This document shows positions 44,221-52,564 of a stretch of DNA of 64,000 nucleotides, one piece after another. Each line of letters opens with the position of its first letter. Position 1 is the first letter of the stretch. This DNA comes from Desulfosudis oleivorans Hxd3 (lineage in GTDB: Bacteria; Desulfobacterota; Desulfobacteria; Desulfobacterales; Desulfosudaceae), in assembly GCF_000018405.1 (NCBI RefSeq), contig NC_009943.1, forward strand, positions 2,917,001 through 2,981,000. Reading direction: 5' to 3'. The position numbers were made by a program, and so were the translations under genes. Below the pieces are notes generated by a model that saw only the letters and a program-made list of their open reading frames with translations, made no database searches and was not told the DNA's origin.

Positions 44221-45543
44221 ATGGCACAGACAACCAAAACATCACAGACATCCGCCTGCGAGACCGCCGTAGGCAACGGCACAGCTGCGGCCCTAGTTCA
44301 GGGTCGCATCCACATGGGAAAAATCACGGCCCTGTCAAAAAAGGCGGTCGTCTTTGACTATATGGGTGCCGCATCCTCTCTTGAAGGCCTTGACGCCCGG
44401 ATCGACCTGCTGCTGCACGACAGTGACACCTATATCGACGACATCGCCTGCCGCATCATTGAAGACCGGGTTATAAAGAAGGAAGGCCCGCCGGACGGCC
44501 GGTGCCTCAGGCGTTGCAGTGCCCGCTTTATTCAGCTCAACGCCGACCAGCAGCGGAGACTCGCCCACCATGCGACCTGGAGCTCCAACCGGGAAGTTAC
44601 CCGCCGGGAGCATCTGCGCCAGGAGATTGAGAAAAGCGAAGAAAAATACAAAACCATTCTTGAAAACATCGAAGAGGGGTATTTCGAGGTGGATCTTGCC
44701 GGCCACATCACCTTCTTTAACAGCTCCATGCTGAAAATGATCGGTTATACGGGAGGCGAACTGCTCGGCATGGGGTACCGCAGCTTTATGAGCAGCAAGA
44801 CCGCCACAAGAGTGTTCCGGTCCTACAACCGGGCCTTTCGCACCGGGCAGCTGCCCACACCCTTTGACTGGGAGCTGGTGCGAAAAAACGGTGAGCGGCT
44901 CTATGTGGAGACATCGCTCTCCTTTATTCGGGATGCCAACAACAAGATCGTTGGCTTCCGGGGCATTGCACGGGATGTCAGCCCCCGGAAAAAGATCGAA
45001 AAGGAGCTGCTCTACCTGGCCTCCCACGATCACCTGACCGGGCTGTACAACAGGGGCGCCCTGTTTGAGAAACTGCGTGAAACCATTGCCTATGCCAAGC
45101 GATTTCGCCAGCGGTGCGCCCTGCTCTTCCTGGACCTGGACAACTTTAAAACCGTCAACGACACCTGGGGCCATGAAACCGGAGACCGGGTCCTAAAAGA
45201 GGCGGCCTTCCGCCTGACCGGGCTGCTGCGGGAAACCGATTACGTCTGCCGCCACGGCGGCGACGAGTTCACCATCATTCTGAGCAACTCAAAAAACATG
45301 AATCCCCCCAAGGTGGCCCAGAAGGTCATTGATGCCATCTCCCGGCCCTTCGACGTCGGTGAGAACAAAATCGCCGCCATCACCACCAGCATAGGGATCA
45401 GCGTCTATCCCGATGACAGCGACACCATGGAGGACCTGGTCAAGTACGCGGACAAGGCCATGTACCGGGCCAAGGACCGGAAAGACCGATACATCTGCTA
45501 TAACCGCGGAAAATTCACGAAAAAGCTGCCCCTGGAAATCTGA
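44221..45543 (+). CDS. Diguanylate cyclase with PilZ-like and PAS domains
   Basis: A 440-residue cytoplasmic protein without membrane helices. Residues about 28-125 look like a degenerate PilZ domain (ending RCSARFIQLNADQQRRLAHHA). A PAS domain follows (about 140-255, EKYKTILENIEEGYFEVD...) and then a GGDEF domain (about 265-430). The active-site motif is intact (HGGDEF, about 349), and the inhibitory RxxD site is present as RETD five residues before it, so it should make c-di-GMP and be product-inhibited. A c-di-GMP-binding N-terminus on a cyclase would add a second feedback, but its key arginines are not convincing. Confidence 0.85.
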   Translation: MAQTTKTSQTSACETAVGNGTAAALVQGRIHMGKITALSKKAVVFDYMGAASSLEGLDARIDLLLHDSDTYIDDIACRIIEDRVIKKEGPPDGRCLRRCSARFIQLNADQQRRLAHHATWSSNREVTRREHLRQEIEKSEEKYKTILENIEEGYFEVDLAGHITFFNSSMLKMIGYTGGELLGMGYRSFMSSKTATRVFRSYNRAFRTGQLPTPFDWELVRKNGERLYVETSLSFIRDANNKIVGFRGIARDVSPRKKIEKELLYLASHDHLTGLYNRGALFEKLRETIAYAKRFRQRCALLFLDLDNFKTVNDTWGHETGDRVLKEAAFRLTGLLRETDYVCRHGGDEFTIILSNSKNMNPPKVAQKVIDAISRPFDVGENKIAAITTSIGISVYPDDSDTMEDLVKYADKAMYRAKDRKDRYICYNRGKFTKKLPLEI

Positions 45544-45652
45544 TCCCCGTACACCGCGCCACCTGCCCTGTCATGCCTGTATTCAAATGATTCACACGAA
45601 GGCAGGCACCGGAAAGTATCGAAACAAGGTGGGGGGCGAAAGGATCTCCGGA

Positions 45653-45991
45653 TCACCCCGGGGGCCAGCCAAAAGACCGGCCGGCCAGAATGTGAAGATG
45701 GATATGAAAAACCGACTGGCCGGCTTCGGCGCCGTTGTTGATCACCAGCCGGTAGTCGGCGATCCCCTTTTCAGCGCATATCTTTGCCGCCACGTCAAAC
45801 AGGCCGCCCACCAGGTTGCCATCGGCCGGGGCCATGTCGGCCACTTTTGCGATATGGCGCCGGGGCACCACCAGAATATGCACCGGGGCCTGGGGATTGA
45901 TGTCGGCAAAGGCCACGTAATCATCATCCTCGTAGACCTTGTCGCAGGGGATTAAACCGGCGGCGATCTTGCAGAACAGACAGTCGGACAT
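45653..45991 (-). CDS. HIT-family nucleotide hydrolase (HinT-like)
   Basis: A 112-residue protein with CxxC near the N-terminus (CLFCK, zinc site) and the histidine triad in QSVFHIHLHIL (about 92-102). HinT-type proteins hydrolyse purine nucleoside phosphoramidates and are nearly universal. AGGAGG lies 6 nt before the ATG. It converges on the GGDEF gene and is followed upstream by more than 700 bp of repeats. Confidence 0.93.
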   Translation of the reverse strand: MSDCLFCKIAAGLIPCDKVYEDDDYVAFADINPQAPVHILVVPRRHIAKVADMAPADGNLVGGLFDVAAKICAEKGIADYRLVINNGAEAGQSVFHIHLHILAGRSFGWPPG

Positions 45992-46025
45992 GGCAGACCT
46001 CCTTTTTTGCTCAGAATTTACAAAA

Positions 46026-46080
46026 CCCCCCTTTGCTGAAAAAAGGAAGAAGCGATTTCACGAAATTCAGCAAAGGGGGG
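46026..46080. repeat. Perfect 15-bp inverted repeat
   Basis: CCCCCCTTTGCTGAA (46026-46040) and its exact complement (46066-46080) with a 25-nt spacer. The first element of the repeat-rich gap 45992-46758, in which I see no gene. Confidence 0.8.
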
Positions 46081-46134
46081 AACCGGAAAAAACCTTACGG
46101 CCCTCCCCGGGTTTTGTCCTTTCCTGTATATCAC

Positions 46135-46170
46135 CGGGCCCGGCCCATCGTCAAGAAAGGGCCGGGCCCG
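46135..46170. repeat. GC-only 12-bp hairpin
   Basis: CGGGCCCGGCCC (46135-46146) and GGGCCGGGCCCG (46159-46170) with a 12-nt loop. No T run follows. Confidence 0.75.
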
Positions 46171-46171
46171 A

Positions 46172-46220
46172 TGCGGGGCGCGGTTCTTCTGGTACTTTCC
46201 TTTGCGCCAAAAAAAAGTAC
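46172..46220. repeat. Tail-only copy of the structured repeat element
   Basis: GCGGGGCGCGGTTCT, then a palindrome from GTACTTTCC to AAAAGTAC. It matches the last third of copies A and B, with two unpaired positions in the stem. Confidence 0.7.
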
Positions 46221-46250
46221 ACGGAAAAGCAAAGAGATATTAAAAATCCA

Positions 46251-46288
46251 TTTTATGCTGGATTACCCGGTCAAGCCGGGTAATGACG
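46251..46288 (+). repeat. TCAAG-loop palindrome, ACCCGG stem
   Basis: GGATTACCCGGTCAAGCCGG and onward: ACCCGG and CCGGGT around a TCAAG loop, then AATGACG. A 38-nt near-identical inverted copy lies at 52093-52130. Confidence 0.8.
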
Positions 46289-46469
46289 AGTACGGTGGCG
46301 GTCAGCCCGTGGCGCCCATTAAAGGATCAGCCGCACTGGGGTGCGGTGCTCCCGGGGATGCACGGCCGGCCGTTGATACCGTTCTGCCCAATGCCCTTAC
46401 GGGCACACTACAAACCTGGACGTTTCAAGCCCGGCCCGTCTCCAATGACAGCCCCCCGCCCATTGCGGC

Positions 46470-46648
46470 GCAGCCGAGGGAGAAGAATTTTTCGGCAAAA
46501 AGCGAAAATGCTGTCTGAGCACCGCCGCAGGCGGGCGAGTTCATTTTCGCGCCGAAAAATTCTTCGAGCGAGGGAAGCCACGCCTGTGGTGTGGCCAAGC
46601 TGCGGGGCGCGGTTCTTTTGGTACTTTTCTTGCCGCCAAGAAAAGTAC
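46470..46648. repeat. Structured repeat element, copy B
   Basis: The same layout as copy A. Flank GCAGCCGAG; outer helix 46482-46495 with 46552-46565 (14 bp, perfect); inner helix GCGAAAATG (46502-46510) with CATTTTCGC (46542-46550); a 31-nt loop with GAGCACCG and GGGCGAGTT; then GCGAGGGAAGCC and the GTACTTTTCTTG palindrome (46621-46648). Four of nine inner base pairs differ from copy A, and all stay paired. Confidence 0.85.
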
Positions 46649-46758
46649 AACGCTTTGAATTTCAAGCGGTCCGGGCTTGTCTCCGGCTCCGGAATGTGAG
46701 ACAATAGCCCAATTTGAACGGCCATGCCGGGGTCGTGCCGGCAAAATCAGGAAGGCTC

Positions 46759-47442
46759 ATGGAATCAAAGGCCCCCATCATACGCGTGTTTCATGTCTAT
46801 AAACGATACGGCGCCCAGACCGCCCTGGGCGACATCACCCTGGACATCGGCCAGGGGGAATTCATCTTTGTCACCGGCGCCAGCGGCGCGGGCAAGACCA
46901 CGCTGCTCAAGCTGCTCTATCTGGGCGAGCCCGTTTCAGAAGGCCATATACTGGTGGACGGCATGAACCTGTCGCGCATTCGAAAAGACCGCATTCCCTT
47001 TCTGCGGCGGCTCTTCGGCGTGATTTTTCAGGACTACAACCTGATTCCCAACCGGACCGTGTTTGAGAACATCTCCCTGGTCCTGGAAGTGGCCGGCCAC
47101 CGGCCGGCCCTGATCACCAAAAAAGTGGCCAGCGTGCTGCGGGCCGTGGGCCTGGAAGACCGAATGCACGCATACCCGCCCAGCCTTTCCGGCGGGGAAC
47201 AGCAGAAGATCACCATTGCCCGGGCCATTGCCGGGGACCCGAAAATCATTCTGGCCGACGAGCCAACGGGCAGCCTGGACGAGGAGTCGGCCGAAGACAT
47301 CATGAACCTGCTGCGTACCCTCCACCACCGGGGGGCCACGGTGCTGATCGCCACCCATGACAGGGACCTGGTCCGCGGCACGCCGGCCCGCCGGATTCAC
47401 CTGTCCAGGGGACGCCTGGAACAGGAGGCCGTTGAATCATGA
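46759..47442 (+). CDS. ftsE: Cell-division ATP-binding protein FtsE
   Basis: A 227-residue ABC ATPase from the ATG at 46759 (AGGAAGG upstream; the frame is open to 46714). Walker A is GASGAGKTT (about 40), the signature is LSGGEQQK (about 140), and Walker B is IILADEP (about 158). FtsE with FtsX drives the peptidoglycan hydrolase activator at the septum. The stop overlaps the ftsX start (ATGA). Confidence 0.93.
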   Translation: MESKAPIIRVFHVYKRYGAQTALGDITLDIGQGEFIFVTGASGAGKTTLLKLLYLGEPVSEGHILVDGMNLSRIRKDRIPFLRRLFGVIFQDYNLIPNRTVFENISLVLEVAGHRPALITKKVASVLRAVGLEDRMHAYPPSLSGGEQQKITIARAIAGDPKIILADEPTGSLDEESAEDIMNLLRTLHHRGATVLIATHDRDLVRGTPARRIHLSRGRLEQEAVES

Positions 47443-48320
47443 AGTTTTTCGCATTAAAACGGGCCCTGCGGGACCTGAAAAACAACATGGTGCTTCATTC
47501 GGTCACCGTGATCATCATCGCGCTGTCGGTGCTCATCGTGGGCACCTTCACCCTTTTCTCCTCCAACGCGGCCCGGGTGATCCGCACCTGGGAAAAAGGG
47601 GTCCGGCTGATTGTCTACATCGCGGACGGCGTACCCACAGCCGATATTGACACCCTGAAAAACGACATCTCCCGCATGGAAGGGGTCACCGAGGTGCACT
47701 TCATCGATAAGCAGGCGGCCCTGGCCCGGCTCACGGAGCGAATGAAGTGGCAGGCGTCGCTGCTGGAGAGCCTGGATCACAACCCCCTGCCCGACGCGCT
47801 GGAAGTGTGGATCGACCCGGCCCGGAAAAAATGGGAAACCATTGAGATGCTGGCCATCCATATTCAGTCCAGCCACCTGGTGGCCGACGTGGAGTACGGC
47901 CAGAGCTGGCTCAAACGGTTTACCGGGGTGCTGAACCTGTTCCGGTTCTCCGGCGTGATGATGGCCATGGTCTTTTTTCTGGCCGCGGTCTTCATCGTGG
48001 CCAACACCATTCGCCTGGTCTTTTACTCAAGGCACGAGGAGTTCAGAATCATGCGCCTGGTGGGCGCCACCGACCGGTTCATCAAGGCCCCCTTCTACCT
48101 TGAGGGCCTGATCCAGGGGGCCGTGGGCGCCGTGCTGGGGATAGCCGTGCTCTACGCGGTGTTTACCGCGCTGACCACCAGCATCGACCTGGACGCCGTG
48201 GTGAATACCTTTTCCATTGAGTTTATTCCCGTAAAAACCCTTTTTATCATTCTGCTCTGCAGCATGTTTGCCGGATGGCTGGGATGCTATATCTCCTTGC
48301 GACAATTCTTAAAAGAGTAG
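47439..48320 (+). CDS. ftsX: Cell-division membrane protein FtsX
   Basis: A 293-residue protein with four membrane helices and a large periplasmic loop between the first two (about 45-170). The last half has the FtsX/MacB permease fold with RLVFYSRHEEFRIMRLVGAT (about 190-209). The loop binds EnvC-type activators; the next gene encodes one, and its start lies inside the ftsX 3' end. Confidence 0.92.
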   Translation: MKFFALKRALRDLKNNMVLHSVTVIIIALSVLIVGTFTLFSSNAARVIRTWEKGVRLIVYIADGVPTADIDTLKNDISRMEGVTEVHFIDKQAALARLTERMKWQASLLESLDHNPLPDALEVWIDPARKKWETIEMLAIHIQSSHLVADVEYGQSWLKRFTGVLNLFRFSGVMMAMVFFLAAVFIVANTIRLVFYSRHEEFRIMRLVGATDRFIKAPFYLEGLIQGAVGAVLGIAVLYAVFTALTTSIDLDAVVNTFSIEFIPVKTLFIILLCSMFAGWLGCYISLRQFLKE

Positions 48321-49675
48321 CCCCCGGGGTGCTGGCCTGCGCGGTTGTGGCCGTCATGGCTACCGCCGGTCATGGCGAAGCCGTGCAGACCGCGGAGATT
48401 CGCGCCTCCCTGCTCAACATGCGCGCCCGCCCGGACCGCGACGCGACCCGTGTGGGCGTACTGAAAAAAGGCACTCAGGTGACGGTGTTGGACGATACCG
48501 GGGAGTGGCTCAAGATATCCTACGACAACAGGGCGGGCTATATCCGGAACCGGTCCGATTATGTGCGGTTAAACCCGCCACCCCCGGCCCGGCAGATCGA
48601 AGAGCTCAAAGAAAAGGCCCGGCAGATCGACCGGGAGATCGAAACCCACAAAAAAGAGATCGCCGTCTACGGCCAGCAGGAGGTGGAGCTGGTGGCCGGC
48701 CTTCATGACATTGACCGGTCGCTCAACCGTTCCCAGACCCAGATCGACGCCATCTCCGCTGCCGTTGACGCGGCGGCCCGAAAAATCGAGGAGAACCGGA
48801 AGGCGGCCCGGGTGCTTGAACAGCGAATCGAAAAAAACCGGCATCAGGCGGCCCGCCGCCTGACGGCCCTGTACAAGCTGGAACTGATGGGCGCCATGAA
48901 CCTTTTGGGGTCGGCTGAATCAATGTTCTCTTTTCTCAAAACCCGGCGCGACATCGAACGCATCTGTGAACATGACGCCGCCGTCCTGGAGCAGTACCTG
49001 TCGGACAAGACCCGGCTGTCGGCCCTGACAAAAGAGCTGCATGCTGAAAAGGCCGAAAAGGAGACCCTTGAGAGTGAACTGAAGCGGCAGCGCGTGGTGC
49101 TGGACAAGGAAAAGGCGCGCCGCCAGCGGCTGCTGGTCGATATTCGGGAGGAAGGCGCCCTGCGCCAGGCCACCATTGCCTCCCTGAAACAGGCGGCAAA
49201 AGATCTTGACAAAACCATCGCGGCCCTTCACGAAGAGATGGCAAGAGCCCCCGTAAAAGGGGACGGCAGCTTTCCCCGGCACAAGGGGTTGCTGAAAATG
49301 CCGGTGAACGGTAGAATCATCAGCAAGTTCGGAAAATACAAAAACCCGGAACTCAATATTGTCAACTTCCGCAGCGGAATCGACATTGCCGCCAGACAGG
49401 GCGAGCCGATCCACGCGGTTTACCAGGGGCAGGTGCTGTATGCCGACTGGTTCAAGGGATACGGCAACATGCTCATCCTCGACCATGGAGACGGCTTTTA
49501 CACGGTCTATGCCCATGCCCAGGAGCTTTTCAAAAAAAAGGGGGACCCGGTGGCAACCCATGAAGTAATCGCCACGGTGGGCGAGACCGCCTCCATGACC
49601 GGAACGTCCCTCTATTTTGAGGTCCGGCACAGAGGAACCCCCGAGGACCCCATGAAATGGCTGAAAACCGGCTGA
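48275..49675 (+). CDS. envC: EnvC-like murein hydrolase activator with an SH3 domain
   Basis: A 466-residue secreted protein starting within ftsX (46-nt overlap; an ATG at 48284 is equally possible). It has a signal peptide (about 1-35), a bacterial SH3 domain (about 38-100), a long coiled coil (about 104-335) and a C-terminal LytM/M23 domain (about 345-465). The zinc and catalytic sites are partly lost: the final HxH reads SLY and the first ligand is missing from FRSGID, so the domain probably activates an amidase rather than cutting peptidoglycan, as EnvC does. The extra SH3 domain is not in E. coli EnvC. FtsEX-EnvC form one machine, and the gene order supports it. Confidence 0.85.
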   Translation: MAGMLYLLATILKRVAPGVLACAVVAVMATAGHGEAVQTAEIRASLLNMRARPDRDATRVGVLKKGTQVTVLDDTGEWLKISYDNRAGYIRNRSDYVRLNPPPPARQIEELKEKARQIDREIETHKKEIAVYGQQEVELVAGLHDIDRSLNRSQTQIDAISAAVDAAARKIEENRKAARVLEQRIEKNRHQAARRLTALYKLELMGAMNLLGSAESMFSFLKTRRDIERICEHDAAVLEQYLSDKTRLSALTKELHAEKAEKETLESELKRQRVVLDKEKARRQRLLVDIREEGALRQATIASLKQAAKDLDKTIAALHEEMARAPVKGDGSFPRHKGLLKMPVNGRIISKFGKYKNPELNIVNFRSGIDIAARQGEPIHAVYQGQVLYADWFKGYGNMLILDHGDGFYTVYAHAQELFKKKGDPVATHEVIATVGETASMTGTSLYFEVRHRGTPEDPMKWLKTG

Positions 49676-49724
49676 CACAGGCGCGTATTCTTACAATTGA
49701 ATTTATAATGAAAAGGCAAACATC

Positions 49725-51092
49725 ATGAACAACAGAAAGTCCCGATGGATAAAAATTCTTGGCGTCACATCAACCCTGGCCTGCCTGCTGATCATCGGCG
49801 CCGGGTTTTCCTGCACCATCTCCGCCGGCAGCGATGAAACCTATAAAAGCCTGAAGATATTCTCCTCGGTCATCGAGACCCTTGAAAAAGAGTATGTGGA
49901 TCCCGTGGATACAACAGAACTGATCGAAGCGGCCATTCAGGGCATGGTCAAGAGCCTGGACCCCCACTCCGAATACCTGCCTTCCGACGCCTTCAAGGAT
50001 TTCCAATCCGACACCAGGGGGGAGTTTGAAGGCATCGGTATCGTGATCACCATGCCCAAGGGCGTACTTACCGTGATTTCGCCCATCGAGGGGACCCCTG
50101 CCTTTAAATCCGGTATTCAGCCCGGCGACATCATCACCACCATTGACGATGAGCCCACCGCGGACATGGAGCTGTGGGAAGCGGTCAAAAGAATGCGGGG
50201 GGAAAAAGGGACATCGGTCACCATCACCATTCGCCGGGAAGGGGTGGCCGAAGCGCTCTCCTTTGACCTGGTGCGGGCCGTGATTCCCATTGTCAGCGTC
50301 AAGCACGCCATGCTCAAGCCGGGATACGGCTATGTCTGGGTCACCAACTTCCAGGCCAACACCACCGATGAACTGAAAACCGCCCTGGCCGGGCTGGAGG
50401 CCGACAATGGCGGCGACCTGAAGGGCCTGATCCTCGACCTGCGGAACAATCCCGGAGGCCTGCTGGACCAGGCCGTGGCCATCTCGGACATGTTTCTGGA
50501 TGAAGGCACCATTCTCTCGGTCAAGGAGCGGGAAAAAGAGAGCAATTACAACGCCCGTCCGGACAAGACCCGGCACGACTATCCCCTGGTGCTGCTGATC
50601 AACGGCGGCAGCGCCAGTGCTTCTGAAATCGTGGCCGGGGCGTTGCAGGACCATAAACGGGCACTGGTGATCGGCACCACCTCCTTTGGCAAGGGGTCGG
50701 TACAGACGGTGCAGCCCTTAAGCGACGGATCGGGAATCAAGTTCACCATCGCCCGCTACTACACGCCCAGCGGCACCTCCATTCAGACCAAAGGCATTGT
50801 GCCGGACATTGAGGTAAAGCCCGGGCTTCTGGATTCAGCCGACGAAAAAGAGGTGCCCCGGCTCAAGGAAAAAGACCTGAAAAACCACCTGGAAGCGGCG
50901 CCCATGAAAGACGCCCCCGCCGATGACAAAACGCAGGCGCCGGCAGCCGACGACAAGAAGACAAGGGAAGACCTGACCAACACCCGTTACGGCGACCTGG
51001 ACCCGGACCTGATGCTGCGGGATGCCCAGATCGTCCGGGCACTGGATGCCCTGATCTCCTATGAAATCTTCAGCGCCCGGCACGCGAAATAA
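49725..51092 (+). CDS. ctpA: C-terminal processing protease (S41 family)
   Basis: A 455-residue protein with an N-terminal signal or anchor (about 8-30), a PDZ domain (about 95-175) and an S41 peptidase domain. The catalytic serine is in GGSASASEIVAGAL (about 297) and the lysine in SFGKGSVQ (about 322). CtpA/Prc enzymes trim periplasmic proteins and control peptidoglycan endopeptidases. The tail (about 375-430) is rich in Asp/Lys/Ala and low-complexity. It lies 49 nt after the envC-like gene. Confidence 0.93.
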   Translation: MNNRKSRWIKILGVTSTLACLLIIGAGFSCTISAGSDETYKSLKIFSSVIETLEKEYVDPVDTTELIEAAIQGMVKSLDPHSEYLPSDAFKDFQSDTRGEFEGIGIVITMPKGVLTVISPIEGTPAFKSGIQPGDIITTIDDEPTADMELWEAVKRMRGEKGTSVTITIRREGVAEALSFDLVRAVIPIVSVKHAMLKPGYGYVWVTNFQANTTDELKTALAGLEADNGGDLKGLILDLRNNPGGLLDQAVAISDMFLDEGTILSVKEREKESNYNARPDKTRHDYPLVLLINGGSASASEIVAGALQDHKRALVIGTTSFGKGSVQTVQPLSDGSGIKFTIARYYTPSGTSIQTKGIVPDIEVKPGLLDSADEKEVPRLKEKDLKNHLEAAPMKDAPADDKTQAPAADDKKTREDLTNTRYGDLDPDLMLRDAQIVRALDALISYEIFSARHAK

Positions 51093-51116
51093 AGTGGCCG
51101 CGTTTCGAAACGCCAG

Positions 51117-52064
51117 ATGAAAAAAAAACGACGCACTCCGGCCACTGCCCGCAAGGCATCGGCCCCTTCGACACCGGGCCACTACCTGAAAATCCTGGCC
51201 GGGGCTCTGCTGCTGGTGGGAATTCTCGGAGCAGCGGCCCTGGTGGGCCTGGTTTTTCTTCCCGACACCCCGCCGGACCGGACCGCCGGGCAGCCGGACG
51301 TGCCGGCCAGGCGGCCTCCCTTCGAGGTCTACCCGGAAACCGACCGCCTGCCCGACTCCCCACCCTGCGGACCGGCCCATGCCCCGTCGGCCCGGCCAAA
51401 GGTGGCCATCATCATTGACGACATGGGCTACGACCGGGCACTGGCCGGCCGGTTTGTCAACCTGGGAATCCCCCTGACCTTTTCCATCCTGCCCCACAGC
51501 CCCCGGGGCCGGGAGATCGCCCGGACGGCCCGGCAGAAGGGCATTGAAATCATGCTGCACCTGCCCATGGAACCGGACGAATACCCGGCGGTCAATCCCG
51601 GTGACGGGGTCCTGCTCACATCCATGGGCCCGGACGAACTGATTGCCCGAATGGAGAACAACCTGAACGATATTTCCCATGTGGCCGGTGTCAACAACCA
51701 CATGGGGTCAAAAATGACCGCCGACTCCGCCCGCATGTACCAGGTCTTTTCGGTGTTAAAAAAGCACGGCCTCTTTTTTGTGGACAGCCGCACCACGCCC
51801 GAATCCCAGTGCCGGCCCGCGGCCCGGCTGCTGCAGGTGCCCTTTGCCGAACGGGACGTGTTTTTAGACAACGACTCAGATGTGGCGGCCATCGAGGCCC
51901 AGATCGACCGGCTCATCGCCGTGGCCAAACGCAACGGCAAGGCTGTTGCCATCGGCCATGCCCACGGCTCTACCTGCACGGCCCTTGAAAAGCATCTGGC
52001 CGCCCTGACACAACAGGTGGAACTGGTGCCCGCCTCTCACCTGGTCTGCCTGGTGCCCCGGTAA
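51117..52064 (+). CDS. Divergent polysaccharide deacetylase (YibQ-like)
   Basis: A 315-residue protein with an N-terminal Lys/Arg-rich segment and one membrane helix (about 22-48), a Pro-rich linker and a DUF610/YibQ domain (about 97-310) with VAIIIDDMGYD, FSILPHSP, MLHLPMEP, NNHMGSKMT and AIGHAHG. The fold is that of carbohydrate esterase family 4. In many Gram-negatives it sits right after an envC-ctpA pair, as here, so a role in peptidoglycan work is likely though unproven. The stop is followed by 500 bp of repeats. Confidence 0.88.
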   Translation: MKKKRRTPATARKASAPSTPGHYLKILAGALLLVGILGAAALVGLVFLPDTPPDRTAGQPDVPARRPPFEVYPETDRLPDSPPCGPAHAPSARPKVAIIIDDMGYDRALAGRFVNLGIPLTFSILPHSPRGREIARTARQKGIEIMLHLPMEPDEYPAVNPGDGVLLTSMGPDELIARMENNLNDISHVAGVNNHMGSKMTADSARMYQVFSVLKKHGLFFVDSRTTPESQCRPAARLLQVPFAERDVFLDNDSDVAAIEAQIDRLIAVAKRNGKAVAIGHAHGSTCTALEKHLAALTQQVELVPASHLVCLVPR

Positions 52065-52092
52065 GCGATTTCGACGCACGCACTTCCACGCC

Positions 52093-52130
52093 CGTCATTA
52101 CCCGGCTTGACCGGGTAATCCAGCGTAAAA
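52093..52130 (-). repeat. TCAAG-loop palindrome, inverted copy of 46251-46288
   Basis: A 38-nt reverse complement of the repeat at 46251, with one difference. It opens a 500-bp repeat block (52065-52564) that has no gene. Confidence 0.8.
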
Positions 52131-52174
52131 TTGATCTGGTGCCTTATCCCTTCGGAATGGGGTCATGCCTGGTT

Positions 52175-52206
52175 CTGGATCGCCCAATCAAGTTGGGCGA
52201 TGACGA
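52175..52206 (+). repeat. TCAAG-loop palindrome, GCCCAA stem
   Basis: CTGGATCGCCCAATCAAG and onward: stem GCCCAA/TTGGGC around TCAAG, then GATGACGA. The same loop and flanks as at 46251, with a different but complementary stem. Confidence 0.75.
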
Positions 52207-52265
52207 GGTAGGTGTTTGGGCGATGACGAGGAGGGGGACTGAACGATGACGAGGTAGGTGTTTGA
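52197..52265 (+). repeat. 23-bp tandem repeat, three copies
   Basis: Three consecutive 23-bp units, each beginning GCGATGACGAGG or ACGATGACGAGG. The first grows out of the 3' flank of the palindrome at 52175. Confidence 0.8.
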
Positions 52266-52302
52266 GCGAGGACGCACTGCCCTGTCCGATTCGTATGGTC
52301 CG

Positions 52303-52338
52303 CTTCGTGTGCTTCGTGTGCTTCGTGTGCTTCGTGTT
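52303..52338 (+). repeat. 9-bp tandem repeat (CTTCGTGTG), four copies
   Basis: Four head-to-tail copies, the last with a changed final base. Confidence 0.85.
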
Positions 52339-52381
52339 AAAAAGCGACCGGCCGCACCAAAAGCCACGGAGGGCTTTTCCC

Positions 52382-52458
52382 GTCATTGCGAGCGTCAGCG
52401 AAGCAATCTTGAACATATATGAAGGAGATTGCTTCGTCGTTTCACTCCTCGCAATGAC
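52382..52458. repeat. REPIN-like inverted doublet
   Basis: GTCATTGCGAG-type repeat at 52382-52408 and its inverted partner at 52427-52458, with a spacer resembling that of the doublet at 38016-38091 (both contain GAAGGA before the inverted copy). Confidence 0.85.
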
Positions 52459-52492
52459 ACCCAGTATGGACAGAACTGGTTCGCCTCCGGCT

Positions 52493-52543
52493 CGATCCCG
52501 ATACCGATACCGATCCCGATACCGATCCCGATACCGATACCGA
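52493..52543. repeat. CGATMC hexamer run, eight units
   Basis: Eight consecutive hexamers, CGATCC or CGATAC, plus CGA. The longest of the NNCGAT-class runs, lying 21 bp from the prmA stop. Confidence 0.9.
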
Positions 52544-52564
52544 CTAAAATAAATTGGGGAAACA

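Noticed and set aside
52197-52338. CRISPR array
   Set aside because: The units are contiguous, without unique spacers, and no cas genes are nearby.
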